A stretch of DNA of 41,960 nt from JAVBMC01 sp031552845 (GCA_031552845.1 JAVBMC010000019.1:1-41960); one strand, 5' to 3'. Positions 34,155 to 41,960 are shown, counted from the stretch's first letter. Made by a program: numbers and translations. Notes: generated from the sequence alone by a model not told the origin.

Positions 34155-35216
34155 TTACGGCAAGATGGTCAACCGCTTGCCATCCAGCTCTGACTGGATA
34201 ATGGCGGTACCTTTTTCTTTGTTGATTTCGACGACTTTGTATTTCTTCCCACGAATCGTAAATACGATGCCGGCATGGACAACTTCCGACCAATTATCCA
34301 TCGCCAGCGACAGCGTGCACTCTAAATCCACTTCAACGGGTTCAGCCTGCACCACCAGCGTCACCTTTTTGCCATCCGACACGCGTTCGACTTCAACAGT
34401 CGAAACGTCGATTTCACGCTCAATGTTATTGAGCTTCGGGTCTTTAACGCGCGTGGTCTTCTTGGTGTAAGCACCCACTTTAAATCCGGTTTGGCCAATC
34501 ATCTCGCCCTCTTTCAACCAATAAGTACGGGCGGGGACATTACCGGAGGCCAAAACGCTGAAGGTCAGCTGATTCTTGCCATCGGGCATCGTGACAGCCG
34601 TGGTGAACTTGAACGGCAGCTTGCGTCCCTTGATATCGGAGACCTTGACGCGGACGATGATATCAGGATAGGACTCTTTGTCGGTCGGATCAGTACTGGC
34701 ATCAAATTCTTCCTTGGTGGTGAATCCGTCGCCGTCCAAATCCTGAGAGGCGAGCGTGGTGTCCAAAACATCCAGATTATACTTACGTTTCCAATGGTCG
34801 GGAATACCGTCGCGGGCCGTACTCACATTCGGATCCGGGCCCTTGAACTTGGGCTGCTCCGCACCGCAGAACGGACAGACCGGCGCATCGTACGGAATCG
34901 GATGCTTGCAGTTGATACACGCCACGCGTTTTTCGGCCGCGAACACGCCGGCTTCGTCGAGCTTCGGCACGGAGATTTGCCCGGGCTTATCCAACATCCG
35001 TTCGGCTGTCTGCAGGTTTGCCAGACTGATTGGCTCGACAACGGGTGTCTGCTTCGGCATCCCCACCGAAATCGAATCACCTGCCCCCTGCTGTACTTCA
35101 ATCGCAACCCGCGCGAGGTAGCCTAGCGAGACTAACAACGCAATCGCAACCACGAACAGCAGGATCTTGTCGTACTGCTGCATGAAAAAACCTTTTAATC
35201 CGCTCTTGTTTGGCAC
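34155..35216 (-). CDS. Membrane-anchored zinc-ribbon protein with Ca-loop (Amuc_1099-like)
   Basis: 353 residues. One membrane helix (~18-38), then a zinc ribbon with C100, C103, C114 and C117, and a calcium-loop motif DLDGDGFTTKEE (159-170) of the thrombospondin-3/EF-hand type. Beta-rich domains follow (~190-353), with VGAYTKKTTRVKD and FTIRGKKYKVVEINKEKGTAII. The start is GTG at 35216, supported by AAGGAG 8 nt before it. It lies 3 nt after the upstream stop. By position it equals Amuc_1099 and probably belongs to the inner-membrane part of the pilus- or secretion-like machine. A zinc ribbon after a membrane helix is unusual for a PilP-type protein. Confidence 0.88.
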   Translation of the reverse strand: MPNKSGLKGFFMQQYDKILLFVVAIALLVSLGYLARVAIEVQQGAGDSISVGMPKQTPVVEPISLANLQTAERMLDKPGQISVPKLDEAGVFAAEKRVACINCKHPIPYDAPVCPFCGAEQPKFKGPDPNVSTARDGIPDHWKRKYNLDVLDTTLASQDLDGDGFTTKEEFDASTDPTDKESYPDIIVRVKVSDIKGRKLPFKFTTAVTMPDGKNQLTFSVLASGNVPARTYWLKEGEMIGQTGFKVGAYTKKTTRVKDPKLNNIEREIDVSTVEVERVSDGKKVTLVVQAEPVEVDLECTLSLAMDNWSEVVHAGIVFTIRGKKYKVVEINKEKGTAIIQSELDGKRLTILP

Positions 35217-35219
35217 GGT

Positions 35220-36176
35220 TTAAACTCCTTCAAAAACAAAAACATCCAGATCCAGCTTCACCTGCAAGGGTTCATCCAACGCAGGATCGCTCATCAACCG
35301 GTCATCATGTGACAGTGTCTTAAAATCGACGACTTCGGAACCGATCTTCACGGCATCCGCGGGGGCTCCCGCTCCGGTGGCCGCCTCAAACGTCCGGCGC
35401 ACGGGAGTTGTGCGCTTGACCGACAGATTCGAAATCACGATGAACTGCGGCATCGCCGTGAACCTATTCAAAACGTCCATCACAGCGGGCACCTTACCCG
35501 TGAACTCAACCGTAAACCGTTGGCGCGTGGCAATACCGCCGCCTAGCGTCTCAACTCCGGAATCCTGCTTCTGTTCAACAACATCACCGCGTCCACCACG
35601 GCCACGGCTACCGCCACGGCGGGAGGAATCCTCTTGTTGCTGGGTGCCACCGCCTTCAACCACCGGCCGCGCAATCTTTTGGATACGCGTGGAAGAGTCC
35701 GAGAGGACGTTGGTCGTAATGATGCGCACAACCTCCAGCTGCCACGCCAACTTGGCGACATGCTCGGCATCCGGCATCCGGCTGTTAGCGCCGATATACT
35801 GTTCAAAGCCAAACGCGAAATTCTCCGGCACCTGCGGCGGCTTAGCGATTTCTAACGCCATGACCGACATCATCTGTTTGAGCACGGAAGGCGACAGATT
35901 GTTATTCACCGCGATATCACCCGCGTGCAGTTTATTTGAAACCGTCCCCAGCCACTCCACCACGCGGGTGCTGTCTCCCTCGATCACTGCCTTATTCTCA
36001 TCGCTCGGGAATATCTTGGCCTTATACATCGCCTGCAACGCGGTGCTTGTATTGTTCAATTCCTCACGCGCTTTTGACGAGCCGGAAAGTGACTGAAACA
36101 GCACCACCGACACACCCACGATACCGGCCGCTACAACCGCACCGGCACCGATCAAAACCATTTGCTGCTTTTGCAT
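35220..36176 (-). CDS. PilO-like inner-membrane protein (Amuc_1100-like)
   Basis: 318 residues, close to the 317 of Amuc_1100. One N-terminal membrane helix (~7-28) is followed by a coiled-coil region, a ferredoxin-like fold of PilO type (~195-318, FTVEFTGKVPAVMDVLNRF, FIVISNLSVKR) and a C-terminal strand. A Gly/Arg/Ser-rich disordered insert (RRGGSRGRGGRG, ~182-195) interrupts the protein. In type IV pilus systems PilO bridges PilM/N to the secretin. AAGGAG lies 10 nt before the ATG; spacing to both neighbours is under 15 nt, so it is operonic. Confidence 0.88.
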   Translation of the reverse strand: MQKQQMVLIGAGAVVAAGIVGVSVVLFQSLSGSSKAREELNNTSTALQAMYKAKIFPSDENKAVIEGDSTRVVEWLGTVSNKLHAGDIAVNNNLSPSVLKQMMSVMALEIAKPPQVPENFAFGFEQYIGANSRMPDAEHVAKLAWQLEVVRIITTNVLSDSSTRIQKIARPVVEGGGTQQQEDSSRRGGSRGRGGRGDVVEQKQDSGVETLGGGIATRQRFTVEFTGKVPAVMDVLNRFTAMPQFIVISNLSVKRTTPVRRTFEAATGAGAPADAVKIGSEVVDFKTLSHDDRLMSDPALDEPLQVKLDLDVFVFEGV

Positions 36177-36190
36177 CCTGTCAAATCTCC

Positions 36191-37915
36191 TTACTTAGCC
36201 TGTGCCCCGGGCTTCTGCGCCTGCTGGCCCTTGGCCGCAACGGAATAAGGCGTCAGCGTCACATCGATCGTAAACTCCCGCAGCCACGCTTGCGAATCAT
36301 GCTGGCTCACAATCCGAACATCCGCGCCTTCCGAACCGAACGTCGGATCCTTGCGCAAACGCTCGCACAACAGCTCCACAGCCGTCATCTTCGGTCCGCC
36401 CTGCTTTTCAGCGGTGGCCTCTTCAAGACGCATCCGGTCGCCCCAAGCCTGCCCGGTAATCTGCACGCCGGTCACGCGGCCGCTTGCAGGGTCAACAATC
36501 CCCGAGACGCTCGTGAGCCACACGCCTTCAAACAAACTGTTACGCAACGACTTCGTCGTCCGCATCCAAGCCTGACGGTCCTCAATCAGCTGAGCAATCA
36601 AACTGGCCTTGGTCAGATTGTCGTCGCGCTTCTTGAGAGCAGCCTTCACCGCCGTATCCTTGGCCTTCAAGCCATCCAACACCCGCTGGGTTTCGGCCTG
36701 CTGGGTCTGATACTTATCCGCGCTCTTCTGCTCAAACAGCGCCCAAACCCCCAAGCACATCATCAGCACCACCGCCGAAGCAAAGAAATACGGAATCCGC
36801 CCGCGCATCGTGCGTTGACGGATCACCTCAGCCGGCAGCAAATTGATCTCGGCGGGGCACTTCAGCGCGCGGCGCAAAGCCAAGCCCACCGTCTCGGACA
36901 GCACAAACGCATCCTGCTCAACCGCCGCCACGTCCAACGAGTTGGCCAAGCGCGTATTCACAAACGGATTGAGGAAGACGACTTCGGTCTGGAACTTCTC
37001 TGCGAAAAACGCATCCATATGCGGCATGACCGCCGAACCGCCCGTCAGGAAAATCCGCACCGGCGCATTACCGCCCTGCTGGCTGCGATAGAAATTGATT
37101 GAACGGCTGATCTCCGCGTGCAGGCGCGTCATCACATTACGCACCAGCTTCGACATCCGCTCCAACGACTCATCCTCAACCTCATACACGCCGCCCAGCG
37201 AGATGAACGCATGCTTGCACTTCAGCTCCTCGGCTTCGGGAATCGAGATATGGAACGACTTCGAGATTTCCTGCGTAATCACATTACCCGCGATCGGAAT
37301 CGCACGGGTAAAGACCTTTTCATCCTCGGCAAAAATCAAGTTCGTCGAGCGCGCGCCGATGTCCACAATCAGCGAACACCCGTCCTGCTCAGGATAGTTA
37401 TACCGCATCGCGTTATACAACGCCAGCGGAGCCGTATCCACTACTTCCAAATCAAACCCGGCGCGGATTACCGCTGCCGACAACGTCTCAACAGCCTCCT
37501 CCTTCACCGCGACAATCATCACATGATGCTCGAGCCCCGCTTCATCCGCGCCCAACAGCACCGAATCCCAAACAACCTCATCCAACGGGAACGGCACGCC
37601 CTGCTCGGCCTCGCCCTTAATCAAAGCCCCAAGCTTATCTTTCGCCACCATCGGCAGCTTGGAAAACCGCGTAAACACGCTCTGCCCCGGCAACGCCAGC
37701 AACACCGGCCCCGGACGGATTCCACTTTGCGACATCGCTGCCTGCAACGCCAGCTCGATAGCCGACCCCAACATTTCGCCCTCAGCCTCGGGCGGCAACG
37801 GCGCCGTCCCATACCGCTGCAACTCAGGCGTCTGCCCAACCTTGACGGCAAACTCCGCCAGAACAAGCTTGCTATGACCTATGTTAAGAGTTAAAACACG
37901 TTGCGACACAAACAT
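36191..37915 (-). CDS. PilM-PilN fusion (Amuc_1101-like)
   Basis: 574 residues. Residues ~1-355 are an actin-like ATPase of PilM type (VLTLNIGHSKLVLAEF, VLLALPGQSVFTRF, CSLIVDIGARSTNLIF, IFLTGGSAVMPHMDAF). A linker with an AEINLLPAEVIRQR motif, the typical N-terminal peptide of PilN that binds PilM, leads into a membrane helix (~377-397). A PilN-like coiled coil and ferredoxin-like domain follow (~400-560). PilM and PilN are separate proteins in most type IV pilus systems; here one chain carries both. No good ribosome-binding site precedes the ATG at 37915. Confidence 0.93.
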   Translation of the reverse strand: MFVSQRVLTLNIGHSKLVLAEFAVKVGQTPELQRYGTAPLPPEAEGEMLGSAIELALQAAMSQSGIRPGPVLLALPGQSVFTRFSKLPMVAKDKLGALIKGEAEQGVPFPLDEVVWDSVLLGADEAGLEHHVMIVAVKEEAVETLSAAVIRAGFDLEVVDTAPLALYNAMRYNYPEQDGCSLIVDIGARSTNLIFAEDEKVFTRAIPIAGNVITQEISKSFHISIPEAEELKCKHAFISLGGVYEVEDESLERMSKLVRNVMTRLHAEISRSINFYRSQQGGNAPVRIFLTGGSAVMPHMDAFFAEKFQTEVVFLNPFVNTRLANSLDVAAVEQDAFVLSETVGLALRRALKCPAEINLLPAEVIRQRTMRGRIPYFFASAVVLMMCLGVWALFEQKSADKYQTQQAETQRVLDGLKAKDTAVKAALKKRDDNLTKASLIAQLIEDRQAWMRTTKSLRNSLFEGVWLTSVSGIVDPASGRVTGVQITGQAWGDRMRLEEATAEKQGGPKMTAVELLCERLRKDPTFGSEGADVRIVSQHDSQAWLREFTIDVTLTPYSVAAKGQQAQKPGAQAK

Positions 37916-38003
37916 AAAACCAACTTCGCTAGGGGGTTAAAGTTACGTAAACCACAGCGGGCATCCATCAAGCCGCCCGCCGCAGTCCGCCGGAAACACC
38001 GGC

Positions 38004-38753
38004 TCAGTTCTTTACCATCTCGTAATCGTCCGGGTTAATCATCGCGAAAGGCGATTTCGAACGATCCATCAAATAACCATCGCGCATCTTCACCGCATCG
38101 CTATTCAGCACCTGCGGATTCTTCCACCAATCAGCCGGAATCTTAGTCCGATACGGCGCAGCCACTTCCGACTCCGTCGCCATCACTCTTCCATCCACCG
38201 AGATTTCCAGAACAATCGCCACCACGCCGCGCGTTGCGCCATCACGCTCATCGCCATACCGCGTAAACGCATTCGGGTGCAACACCACACAGCTCTGATG
38301 CACGCCGCCATTCGCATTCAACGGATTCAACGCGCCCGCCACGTCCAAATACTTCACGCTCGCACGGAAGATGCTATACTCATCCGTATTCTTCTCCGTC
38401 GGACGGCGCAACATCACCGTATAATTAAATTCCACCTCATCCAACCAAGCCGGTGCCGTCTCATACGTGACTTCAAACAAAGCCCACTGACGCACGCGGC
38501 CTCTACCCTTACGGCTCATATTGATTGTCGACGTATACGAAGGCGTCTCCTGCAAGTTAATCCGGCTCAACCGCGGAAATCCGCCTGCCGCAACACGAAT
38601 TGGCGAATTCGCCACAGTCCCGCCCGCGGGCGCACCCGGCCCGACAACAGCATTACCGCCCACGCCCGCCGTTGCACTGCGGACCTGCGCAAAACCAACC
38701 ATCGAAAAACACATCATTGCCGCCACGGCAACTGCTGCTACTGACAATTTCAT
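38004..38753 (-). CDS. Periplasmic beta-rich protein of the pilus-like cluster (Amuc_1102-like)
   Basis: 249 residues. The signal peptide is MKLSVAAVAVAAMMCFSMVGFA (cleavage ~22), followed by a Gly-rich linker and an Ig-like beta domain: QWALFEVTYETAPAWLDEVEFNYTVMLRR, FRASVKYLDV, VVAIVLEISVDGRVM. It ends with a helical tail, DWWKNPQVLNSDAVKMRDGYLMDRSKSPF. ATG at 38753 has AAGGAG 5 nt upstream, better than the longer frame from 38780. It is the first gene of the Amuc_1102-1098-like set, with its own promoter. Confidence 0.88.
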   Translation of the reverse strand: MKLSVAAVAVAAMMCFSMVGFAQVRSATAGVGGNAVVGPGAPAGGTVANSPIRVAAGGFPRLSRINLQETPSYTSTINMSRKGRGRVRQWALFEVTYETAPAWLDEVEFNYTVMLRRPTEKNTDEYSIFRASVKYLDVAGALNPLNANGGVHQSCVVLHPNAFTRYGDERDGATRGVVAIVLEISVDGRVMATESEVAAPYRTKIPADWWKNPQVLNSDAVKMRDGYLMDRSKSPFAMINPDDYEMVKN

Positions 38754-38791
38754 AAGCACTCCTTCATGAAAAAAAGGCAATCAACACACCA

Positions 38792-38820
38792 ACTATACTA
38801 CGAATTGGAGTAGAAATCAA
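38792..38820 (-). promoter_or_regulatory. Promoter of the Amuc_1102-1099-like operon
   Basis: TTGATT (38815-38820), a 17-bp spacer and TATAGT (38792-38797) on the minus strand, giving a leader of ~35 nt. Confidence 0.8.
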
Positions 38821-38931
38821 TACTTAATGTACAGCCCCTCTCAAAAAACGCCCAATTTCCCCGCTCTGTCAAACCTCAATCATCTAAGGCAGGTCACTTT
38901 CGCCGAGATCGTCGCGCGAGGTAGTAGTGCA

Positions 38932-39058
38932 GGGTGCCTCTAATAATTGCTGTGTCCAAAAGGTAGGGCAGGTCTCGCCGAGACCGCCGCAGTCACACAG
39001 TCGCCCACAACACAACACCCTTACCTCGCGCGGCGGTTTCGGCGAAACACGCCCTACC
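38932..39058. mobile_element. AATTATTAG-type element, copy 3 (right end missing)
   Basis: Begins GGGTGCCTCTAATAATTGCTG, then AGGTAGGGCAGGTCTCGCCG, and later CGGCGGTTTCGGCGAAACAC and GCCCTACC. It follows copy 1 closely over its first 60 bases. A right inverted end is not found. Confidence 0.6.
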
Positions 39059-39354
39059 CGCTGACGCGCGAGAATACACACAATGTTGACATCCCGGCCG
39101 GCATTTATGGTCATCTTGGCGCACGCCCCTACCCCATCAACCAAACACACCGATTGTATCACCTCTACCGCGCCTTGTCAACCGTCTTTTTTAGGGGATG
39201 AGGCGACAGGAGATAACGTTTTTACCCCTCGTGCAAGCGGGGAGATTTGAGGGAGGCGGAAAAATCGGGTTTAGTGCGAGGGTTACATTGCGAAGTGGAG
39301 AAATACACCCTAATATTTTACCAATTAGCAAGTTACTTCTCTTTTAAATATTGC
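39059..39354. other. Intergenic, no gene recognised
   Basis: No convincing gene or structure. AT-rich toward 39300-39355, where a promoter for the following structured segment could lie. Confidence 0.4.
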
Positions 39355-39565
39355 ACATGGGGGTGGTACGGGTGTAGGTGCTTCCTTGGATGCGGTCCAC
39401 GTCCTTACTTGGACAGGGTCCGCGAGGCTCCCCAGTCATGGTCCCGTACAAAGGAGCCACCTGGTGTATGAGGCTCCTACCTCACGCACCCTCTCTGAGG
39501 AGGCACGCACACCACCACCTTGCTTGGATCAAATGTAGCTCCAAGGAAGGACGTATTTCTTTGCA
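39355..39565 (+). ncRNA. Candidate structured RNA with multi-branched fold
   Basis: A long closing stem pairs 39362-39385 (GGTGGT, GTGT, GTGC, TTCC) with 39499-39519 (GGAG, GCAC, ACAC, ACCACC). Inside are a GCGG/GTCC...GGAC/CCGC hairpin (39392-39424), a GAGGCTCC...GGAGCC arm (39424-39457) and a GGTG-TGAGG...CCTCA-CACC hairpin (39463-39490). CTTGGA and TCCAAG follow (39524-39546). The compact, GC-rich fold in AT-rich surroundings suggests a functional RNA. G-U pairs favour the plus strand. It does not match RNase P, tmRNA or SRP motifs I know. Confidence 0.4.
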
Positions 39566-39664
39566 GTGCAGAAAAAAGTTATCAACACGTGCAGAACGAC
39601 GGACAATCGAGCTCGTTTCTGCAAAAAGACGGCAAAACAACGCCTTGAACATTTAAGCTACTCG

Positions 39665-40225
39665 TCAGACCGCCGGTTGCAGATAAATCGGGCGTGCGGC
39701 TTCAAATGTTTCAATGCCACGCGCCACTACCAATCGCCCAATATCTTCAGGTTCGGCTTCGACTTGCACGAATTCGCCCTGCGGGAAGAGCTTTTGCAAG
39801 CGTTCGGCCTCCGGCGAGAATACACGCCCTTGTGGTGTAAACTCTGCCACTGGCACGAGACGGAACTCACCGTCAAACACCCACAGCTGCCCACGCCGCG
39901 CATCACCGGCCACGATTCCCCCATCGCCCAAACGGTAGCGGATAGCTTCAATCGTACTCACGCCCAGCACTGGCCGCCCGAGCGGCAATGCCAATCCCTG
40001 CAGGAATGCAATCGCCCCACGCGCCCCCGAGAATGATCCCGGCCCTGTGCCCGCGAAGTAGCAGTCGATGTTCTTCAAATCGCTGACTTCGCGCGTCAGG
40101 TCTGTCACCCACTCCGGCGATCGCGCCACTTCGGGCGCCCAGGCTTTACGCCACACGCACGCGCCATCTTCCCACAGCGCCGCCACGCCTTGAGGCAACG
40201 ACCGATCTAACGATAAAACCCGCAT
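39665..40225 (-). CDS. tsaB: tRNA threonylcarbamoyladenosine biosynthesis protein TsaB
   Basis: 186 residues of the ASKHA-fold YeaZ/TsaB type. TsaB binds TsaD and TsaE to make the t6A37 modification of ANN-decoding tRNAs. Markers are the opening MRVLSLDRS strand, FAGTGPGSFSGARGAIAFLQGLALPLG (~62-90), GVSTIEAI and GDARRGQLWVFDG. Usual TsaB length is ~220-230, so this one is short at the C-terminus. ATG at 40225 begins the first beta strand; the longer frame upstream overlaps the epimerase and is not used. The gap to the epimerase is 13 nt, so they are co-transcribed. Confidence 0.92.
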   Translation of the reverse strand: MRVLSLDRSLPQGVAALWEDGACVWRKAWAPEVARSPEWVTDLTREVSDLKNIDCYFAGTGPGSFSGARGAIAFLQGLALPLGRPVLGVSTIEAIRYRLGDGGIVAGDARRGQLWVFDGEFRLVPVAEFTPQGRVFSPEAERLQKLFPQGEFVQVEAEPEDIGRLVVARGIETFEAARPIYLQPAV

Positions 40226-40238
40226 ACCTGCCCCAAGC

Positions 40239-41276
40239 TTAAAAGAACCACTTCGCCACGCCCAAGATTCCCTGCTTCCACGGCACCCGATGCGACACCC
40301 CCGAGGCACCTTGAAACCTTGGCAGGTTCTCCACATACCACTTATAATTCCGCACCAGCGCATCTTTGTTAGAGAACTTCGGCTTATAATCCAGCGCCTT
40401 CTCGGCCTTTTCGATGCTGACGAACGAATCCTCGCACGCCGTTTCATATACCCACTTATATAAAGGCGACAGGTGCAGCTTCTCCAGAATCCGCAGCGTC
40501 CAGATCATCGGCGCCGCCGGGAACCCGACAATCCGCTTGCCGTGCCCCGCCTCGTCCAACACTGCCTGATAATCCTCGCGCATCGTCGTGAACTCCTTCG
40601 CGCCGATGTTAAATGTATCATTCACCCGCGCTTCATCGCCCGTCAGGCAAGTCCAGATCGCCTCGCACAAATCCTCCACATCCAACAGCTGATACCGGTT
40701 ATGCCCGAACCCGATCATCGGGAACTTATGCCCCGTATACGCCCAATCATACAACAGCGCAAACACCCCCAGCCGCTCCGGCCCGATAAACGACTTCGGC
40801 CGCAGCACCGGCACGCACATCCCCTGCGCGCGGAACTCAAAGCAAACCTTCTCCGCCTCGATCTTCGCCTCGCCATACGGCCCCACGCCAATCAGCTGAT
40901 CATCCTCCACCAATGGATGATGGTCGGGAATCCCATATACTGCCGTCGACGAGATATGCACGAACCGTTTCACCCCCACATTCTTCGCCGCGTTCAGCAG
41001 ATTCCGCGTCCCCTGCACATCTGTCGAGACAATATCCTCCGGCGAATACAACGGCAGCGCCGCCGCCGTATGCACCACGCAATCCACATCCCTCATCGCC
41101 TCCGCCACCGCGCCCAGGTTCCGGATATCCCCCTGCACAATCTCCACCCGATCGCGCTCCGGATAATCAAACTCCGCCACATCAATCGACCGCACATCCG
41201 TCACGCCCTTCGCAAACAAATGCCGGATCACATTGATTCCCAGAAACCCGCTCCCGCCCGTCACCAAAACCTTCAT
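40239..41276 (-). CDS. NAD-dependent epimerase/dehydratase (extended SDR)
   Basis: 345 residues. The Rossmann motif is TGGSGFLG (6-13). The catalytic set includes ISSTAVYG and Y-G-E-A-K (the YxxxK pair, ~138-142), followed by VLRPKSFIGPER and RYQLLDVEDLCEAIW. The substrate is a nucleotide-sugar or a sterol/isoprenoid-like alcohol; it cannot be read directly. GGAGG lies 8 nt before ATG 41276. It is divergent from a squalene-hopene-cyclase-like gene 138 bp away, which makes a hopanoid- or terpenoid-linked role (compare HpnA) possible but unproven. Confidence 0.92.
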   Translation of the reverse strand: MKVLVTGGSGFLGINVIRHLFAKGVTDVRSIDVAEFDYPERDRVEIVQGDIRNLGAVAEAMRDVDCVVHTAAALPLYSPEDIVSTDVQGTRNLLNAAKNVGVKRFVHISSTAVYGIPDHHPLVEDDQLIGVGPYGEAKIEAEKVCFEFRAQGMCVPVLRPKSFIGPERLGVFALLYDWAYTGHKFPMIGFGHNRYQLLDVEDLCEAIWTCLTGDEARVNDTFNIGAKEFTTMREDYQAVLDEAGHGKRIVGFPAAPMIWTLRILEKLHLSPLYKWVYETACEDSFVSIEKAEKALDYKPKFSNKDALVRNYKWYVENLPRFQGASGVSHRVPWKQGILGVAKWFF

Positions 41277-41307
41277 CGCTATAACCTCCACAACAAAAAT
41301 CACACAC

Positions 41308-41313
41308 AGTATA
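41308..41313 (-). promoter_or_regulatory. Extended -10 promoter of the epimerase-tsaB operon
   Basis: TGG-TATACT on the minus strand after a GGCGGGGGG spacer; the -35 is weak. It is the same style as the promoters at 1002 and 16165. Confidence 0.6.
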
Positions 41314-41376
41314 CCACCCCCCGCCACGAAAGAAAAGCCCAAAACCGCCTCTCTGTCCCTCCGCGACAACAACCGC

Positions 41377-41405
41377 TTGCCACCGCCCCCAAAAAACGCT
41401 ATACT
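41377..41405 (+). promoter_or_regulatory. Promoter of the terpene-cyclase-like gene, leaderless
   Basis: TTGCCA (41377-41382), a 17-bp spacer and TATACT (41400-41405), ending 9 nt before ATG 41415. There is no Shine-Dalgarno sequence. Confidence 0.75.
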
Positions 41406-41414
41406 ACCCCCGCC

Positions 41415-41960
41415 ATGCACACCCTCCGCCAAACCGCTCTCGACACCCTCCTCCAACACCAAATCGGCGCCACCCATTGGGAAGGCCGCCTCAGCTCATC
41501 CGCCCTCTCCACGGCTCTCGCAGCCGCTGCACTGCGCAACCATGCCCCTCAAGCCGCAACCCGCGCCACGGCTTGGCTCATCGCCAACCAAAATCCCGAC
41601 GGTGCCTGGGGCGACACCCCCGAAAGCCCCTCCAACATCCCCACCACCCTCATCACCCGCGCCACCCTCCGCGCCGCCACCCCCACACTCCTCACCGCCG
41701 GCGCCATCACCCGTGCCAACGCCTGGCTCCAAGCCCGCGAACTCCCCCTCGACACCCCCTCCCTCATCCGCTACATCCCCACCCTCTACGGACAAGACAA
41801 AACCTTCTCCGCCCCCATCGCCGCCTACCTCGCCCTCCAAGAAGAAACTGCCCACCCCGCCGATGCCCGCACCAGCTGGCACGCCGGCCCCCCGGTCCCC
41901 TCCCTCCGCGCGCGGGTCCCCCCCACCCGCCGCCCCCCGCACACCGGCAACGGCGGCCAC
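41415..41960 (+). CDS. Squalene-hopene-cyclase-like / prenyltransferase-repeat protein, partial
   Basis: 182 codons are open to the window edge. The N-terminus follows the terpene-cyclase/mutase plan: LLQHQIGATHWEGRLSSSALSTALAAAALR, a QW-type repeat QNPDGAWGDTPESPSNIPTTLIT, and LDTPSLIRYIPTLYGQDKTFSAPI in the place where cyclases have their FGQ-x-W segment. Squalene-hopene cyclases build hopanoids; the DXDD active site would be further downstream and is not visible. The last ~75 bases are extremely C-rich and their translation no longer looks like this family, so the terminal sequence may be unreliable. The fully open minus-strand frame here is a composition effect. Confidence 0.7.
   Translation, partial: MHTLRQTALDTLLQHQIGATHWEGRLSSSALSTALAAAALRNHAPQAATRATAWLIANQNPDGAWGDTPESPSNIPTTLITRATLRAATPTLLTAGAITRANAWLQARELPLDTPSLIRYIPTLYGQDKTFSAPIAAYLALQEETAHPADARTSWHAGPPVPSLRARVPPTRRPPHTGNGGH

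Noticed and set aside
39581..39592. DnaA-box-like TTATCAACA
   Set aside because: A single near-match with no cluster of boxes, no AT-rich unwinding region and no dnaA or dnaN nearby.
39247..39656. Short plus-strand frames over the structured segment
   Set aside because: No ribosome-binding site, and the segment is better explained by RNA pairing.
41496..41960. Minus-strand Gly-rich open frame at the right edge
   Set aside because: The plus strand has a promoter, a start and a recognisable cyclase-type N-terminus; the minus frame is low-complexity Gly/Glu/Val.
41885..41960. Natural C-terminal continuation of the cyclase-like gene
   Set aside because: The last bases are extreme C/G runs with no family similarity, more likely poor contig-end sequence; not interpreted.

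Overview
The window looks like chromosomal DNA from a verrucomicrobial (PVC-group) bacterium. The strongest evidence is a five-gene run at 30705-38753 that matches, in order and architecture, the Akkermansia Amuc_1102-1101-1100-1099-1098 locus (Ig-like periplasmic protein, PilM/PilN fusion, PilO-like protein, zinc-ribbon protein, secretin). Long Sel1-repeat lipoproteins, a DUF11/choice-of-anchor-A surface protein, a Rho with a long N-terminal extension and strong use of C/G-ending codons also fit. A gut Kiritimatiellae-type lineage is a reasonable guess but is not proven. No rRNA, tRNA, CRISPR array or complete insertion sequence was seen. Both window edges cut genes.

Layout. 1-2878 (minus): Sel1-repeat lipoprotein, PglC-like phosphoglycosyl transferase and RodA (cut by the left edge), the last two overlapping by 4 bp. 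2878-4283: mosaic non-coding DNA with gene debris, a terminal-inverted-repeat element, a palindrome array and a probable ~50-nt transcript. 4284-7085: large secreted protein with a Calx-beta domain. 7443-10076 (minus): DUF486 membrane protein, then four unrecognised, AT-richer small genes of immunity-like or accessory character. 10299-10606: an exact 22-bp tandem array of palindromes. 10701-15995 (minus): 1,764-aa surface adhesin-like protein. 16480-18991 (minus): YccF-domain gene and a second Sel1 lipoprotein, plus a broken YccF copy. 18992-20653: repeats, a possible structured RNA, a second 22-bp array and a small membrane protein. 20654-22171 (plus): GNAT acetyltransferase, thiamine pyrophosphokinase, small membrane protein. 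22173-23635 (minus): two coupled membrane proteins. 23862-27069 (plus): glycosyltransferase, ferredoxin/ASKHA corrinoid-activase-like protein, HIT protein. 27518-38753 (minus): histidine phosphatase, Rho, CoaE and the Amuc_1098-1102-like cluster. 38754-41960: repeats, a possible structured RNA, TsaB plus an NAD-dependent epimerase (minus), and a divergent squalene-hopene-cyclase-like gene cut by the right edge.

The most unusual signal is intergenic. Four separate intergenic regions carry tandem arrays of short palindromes at a fixed 22- or 23-bp pitch, each with its own core (CACNTG, AAYGTT, GTAC, AACGTT). In the longest (14 units, no pitch change) the left and right arms change together, so symmetry rather than sequence appears to be conserved. 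Two of these arrays begin 38 bp beyond an intrinsic terminator. Around them lie three other dispersed repeat types: an element with inverted ends of the form GGGCACTTCTAATAATT around a GGTAGGGCGG hairpin, a CACGCGGAGACGCGG motif, and a 7-bp YYTAYYA microsatellite.

Promoters are readable. Many are -35/17 bp/-10 boxes, several have a TGn extended -10 and a G-rich spacer, and at least three genes (993, 20654, 41415) have the -10 box only 8-9 nt before the start codon, which implies leaderless mRNAs. All functions are assigned by reading the sequence; no database search was run.
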